From Candidatus Woesearchaeota archaeon (lineage in GTDB: Archaea > Nanobdellota > Nanobdellia > Woesearchaeales > JACQNA01): a DNA stretch of 12,475 bases. The DNA is taken from NCBI GenBank assembly GCA_016203335.1, contig JACQNA010000091.1, positions 1 through 12,475 on the forward strand. The letters are read 5' to 3'. Under the pieces are notes generated by a model. It had not been told where the DNA came from and ran no database searches. It worked only from the letters and a program-made list of their open reading frames with translations. Below are positions 12,314 through 12,475 of the stretch, one piece after another (position 1 is the stretch's first letter; every line of letters begins with the position of its first letter). The position numbers and the translations under genes were made by a program.

Positions 12314-12475
12314 TTAATTTTTTTCTGCATCATGATATTTTTCTGCATCATCCTGTTTCAATATCTTGTAGGACAAGATGTCCTTGAGCTTGCGTCCATC
12401 CGGAACAAGATCCTGGAGCGATGCTCCAGGGATCGTCTTGCCGCCGGACTGGAGGTAGGCGGCAAACTGGCGTAT
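12314..12475 (-). CDS. C-terminal end of an unidentified gene (partial)
   Basis: The frame enters from the right edge and ends at TAA (12314-12316), giving 53 residues. These include FAAYLQSGGKTIPGASLQDL, then VPDGRKLKDILSYKILKQ and the tail DDAEKYHDAEKN. I cannot name the family. The position directly before dnaK is where grpE often sits, but the typical GrpE ending (GYxLxxRVLRPAxVxV) is not clearly present. Only GxKLKD is vaguely similar. It lies 45 nt upstream of dnaK on the same strand and may share its transcript. The tail comes from an 18-nt-spaced direct repeat (TTTTCTGCATCAT at 12321-12333 and 12339-12351). Confidence 0.55.
   Translation of the reverse strand: MRQFAAYLQSGGKTIPGASLQDLVPDGRKLKDILSYKILKQDDAEKYHDAEKN

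Noticed and set aside
12314..12475. Calling the right-edge partial gene grpE because it precedes dnaK.
   Set aside because: Only a weak GxKLKD resemblance; the typical GrpE C-terminal signature is not seen and too little sequence is present.
1..12475. CRISPR array, tRNA/rRNA genes, transposase or integrase genes.
   Set aside because: No regularly spaced direct repeats, cloverleaf patterns, rRNA motifs or recombinase domains were found on either strand by reading.

Overview
The window is archaeal. It carries an archaeal/eukaryotic-type ribosomal protein (S8e), translation initiation factor aIF1A and a diphthamide synthase. Most genes that start a transcript have a TATA-like box centred about 23-28 nt before the ATG, the spacing expected for leaderless archaeal transcripts. 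Mixed in are genes of bacterial type: DnaK, DnaJ, the lipoprotein signal peptidase LspA and a lipoprotein with a lipobox. Small genes, tight packing and this mixture suggest a DPANN-type archaeon (Woesearchaeota/Nanoarchaeota-like). The lineage is inference; no rRNA or other decisive marker is present.

Layout. 1-50 (-) is the start of an unidentified gene. 144-515 (+) is S8e. 523-1056 (-) is a two-gene operon resembling a toxin-antitoxin pair (DUF4258-like protein, then a zinc-finger/AbrB protein). 1127-1882 (+) is an endonuclease III-superfamily DNA glycosylase close to the MagIII type. Its last ~21 codons lie in a nested inverted-repeat element (1819-1980). 2027-2835 (+) is a coiled-coil protein overlapping lspA. 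2836-3282 (-) is a four-TM protein. 3330-3683 (-) is aIF1A, divergent from sppA (3763-4677, +). 4670-5329 (-) is a short Dph2. 5403-7864 (-) is an operon of a lipoprotein and a larger secreted protein built from related Ig/PKD/cadherin-like repeats. 7955-8779 (-) is a TIM-barrel sugar-isomerase-like enzyme. 8839-9084 is a gene-free, highly structured GC-rich element with terminal inverted repeats. 9171-9329 (+) is a 52-residue zinc ribbon. 9291-12268 (-) is dnaK-dnaJ, preceded by the tail of an unidentified gene (12314-12475).

How the genes fit together. Two themes are visible. One is envelope biology: LspA, SppA, a lipobox lipoprotein and its secreted paralogue, all within about 5.5 kb, suggest bacterial-style lipoprotein maturation. 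The other is protein synthesis and folding: S8e, aIF1A, Dph2 (modifies EF-2) and DnaK/DnaJ. Genes that open a transcript mostly look leaderless. Two genes inside operons have clear Shine-Dalgarno sequences (AGGTGAT before the antitoxin, GGAGGA before dnaK). I see no CRISPR array, tRNA, rRNA, transposase or integrase.
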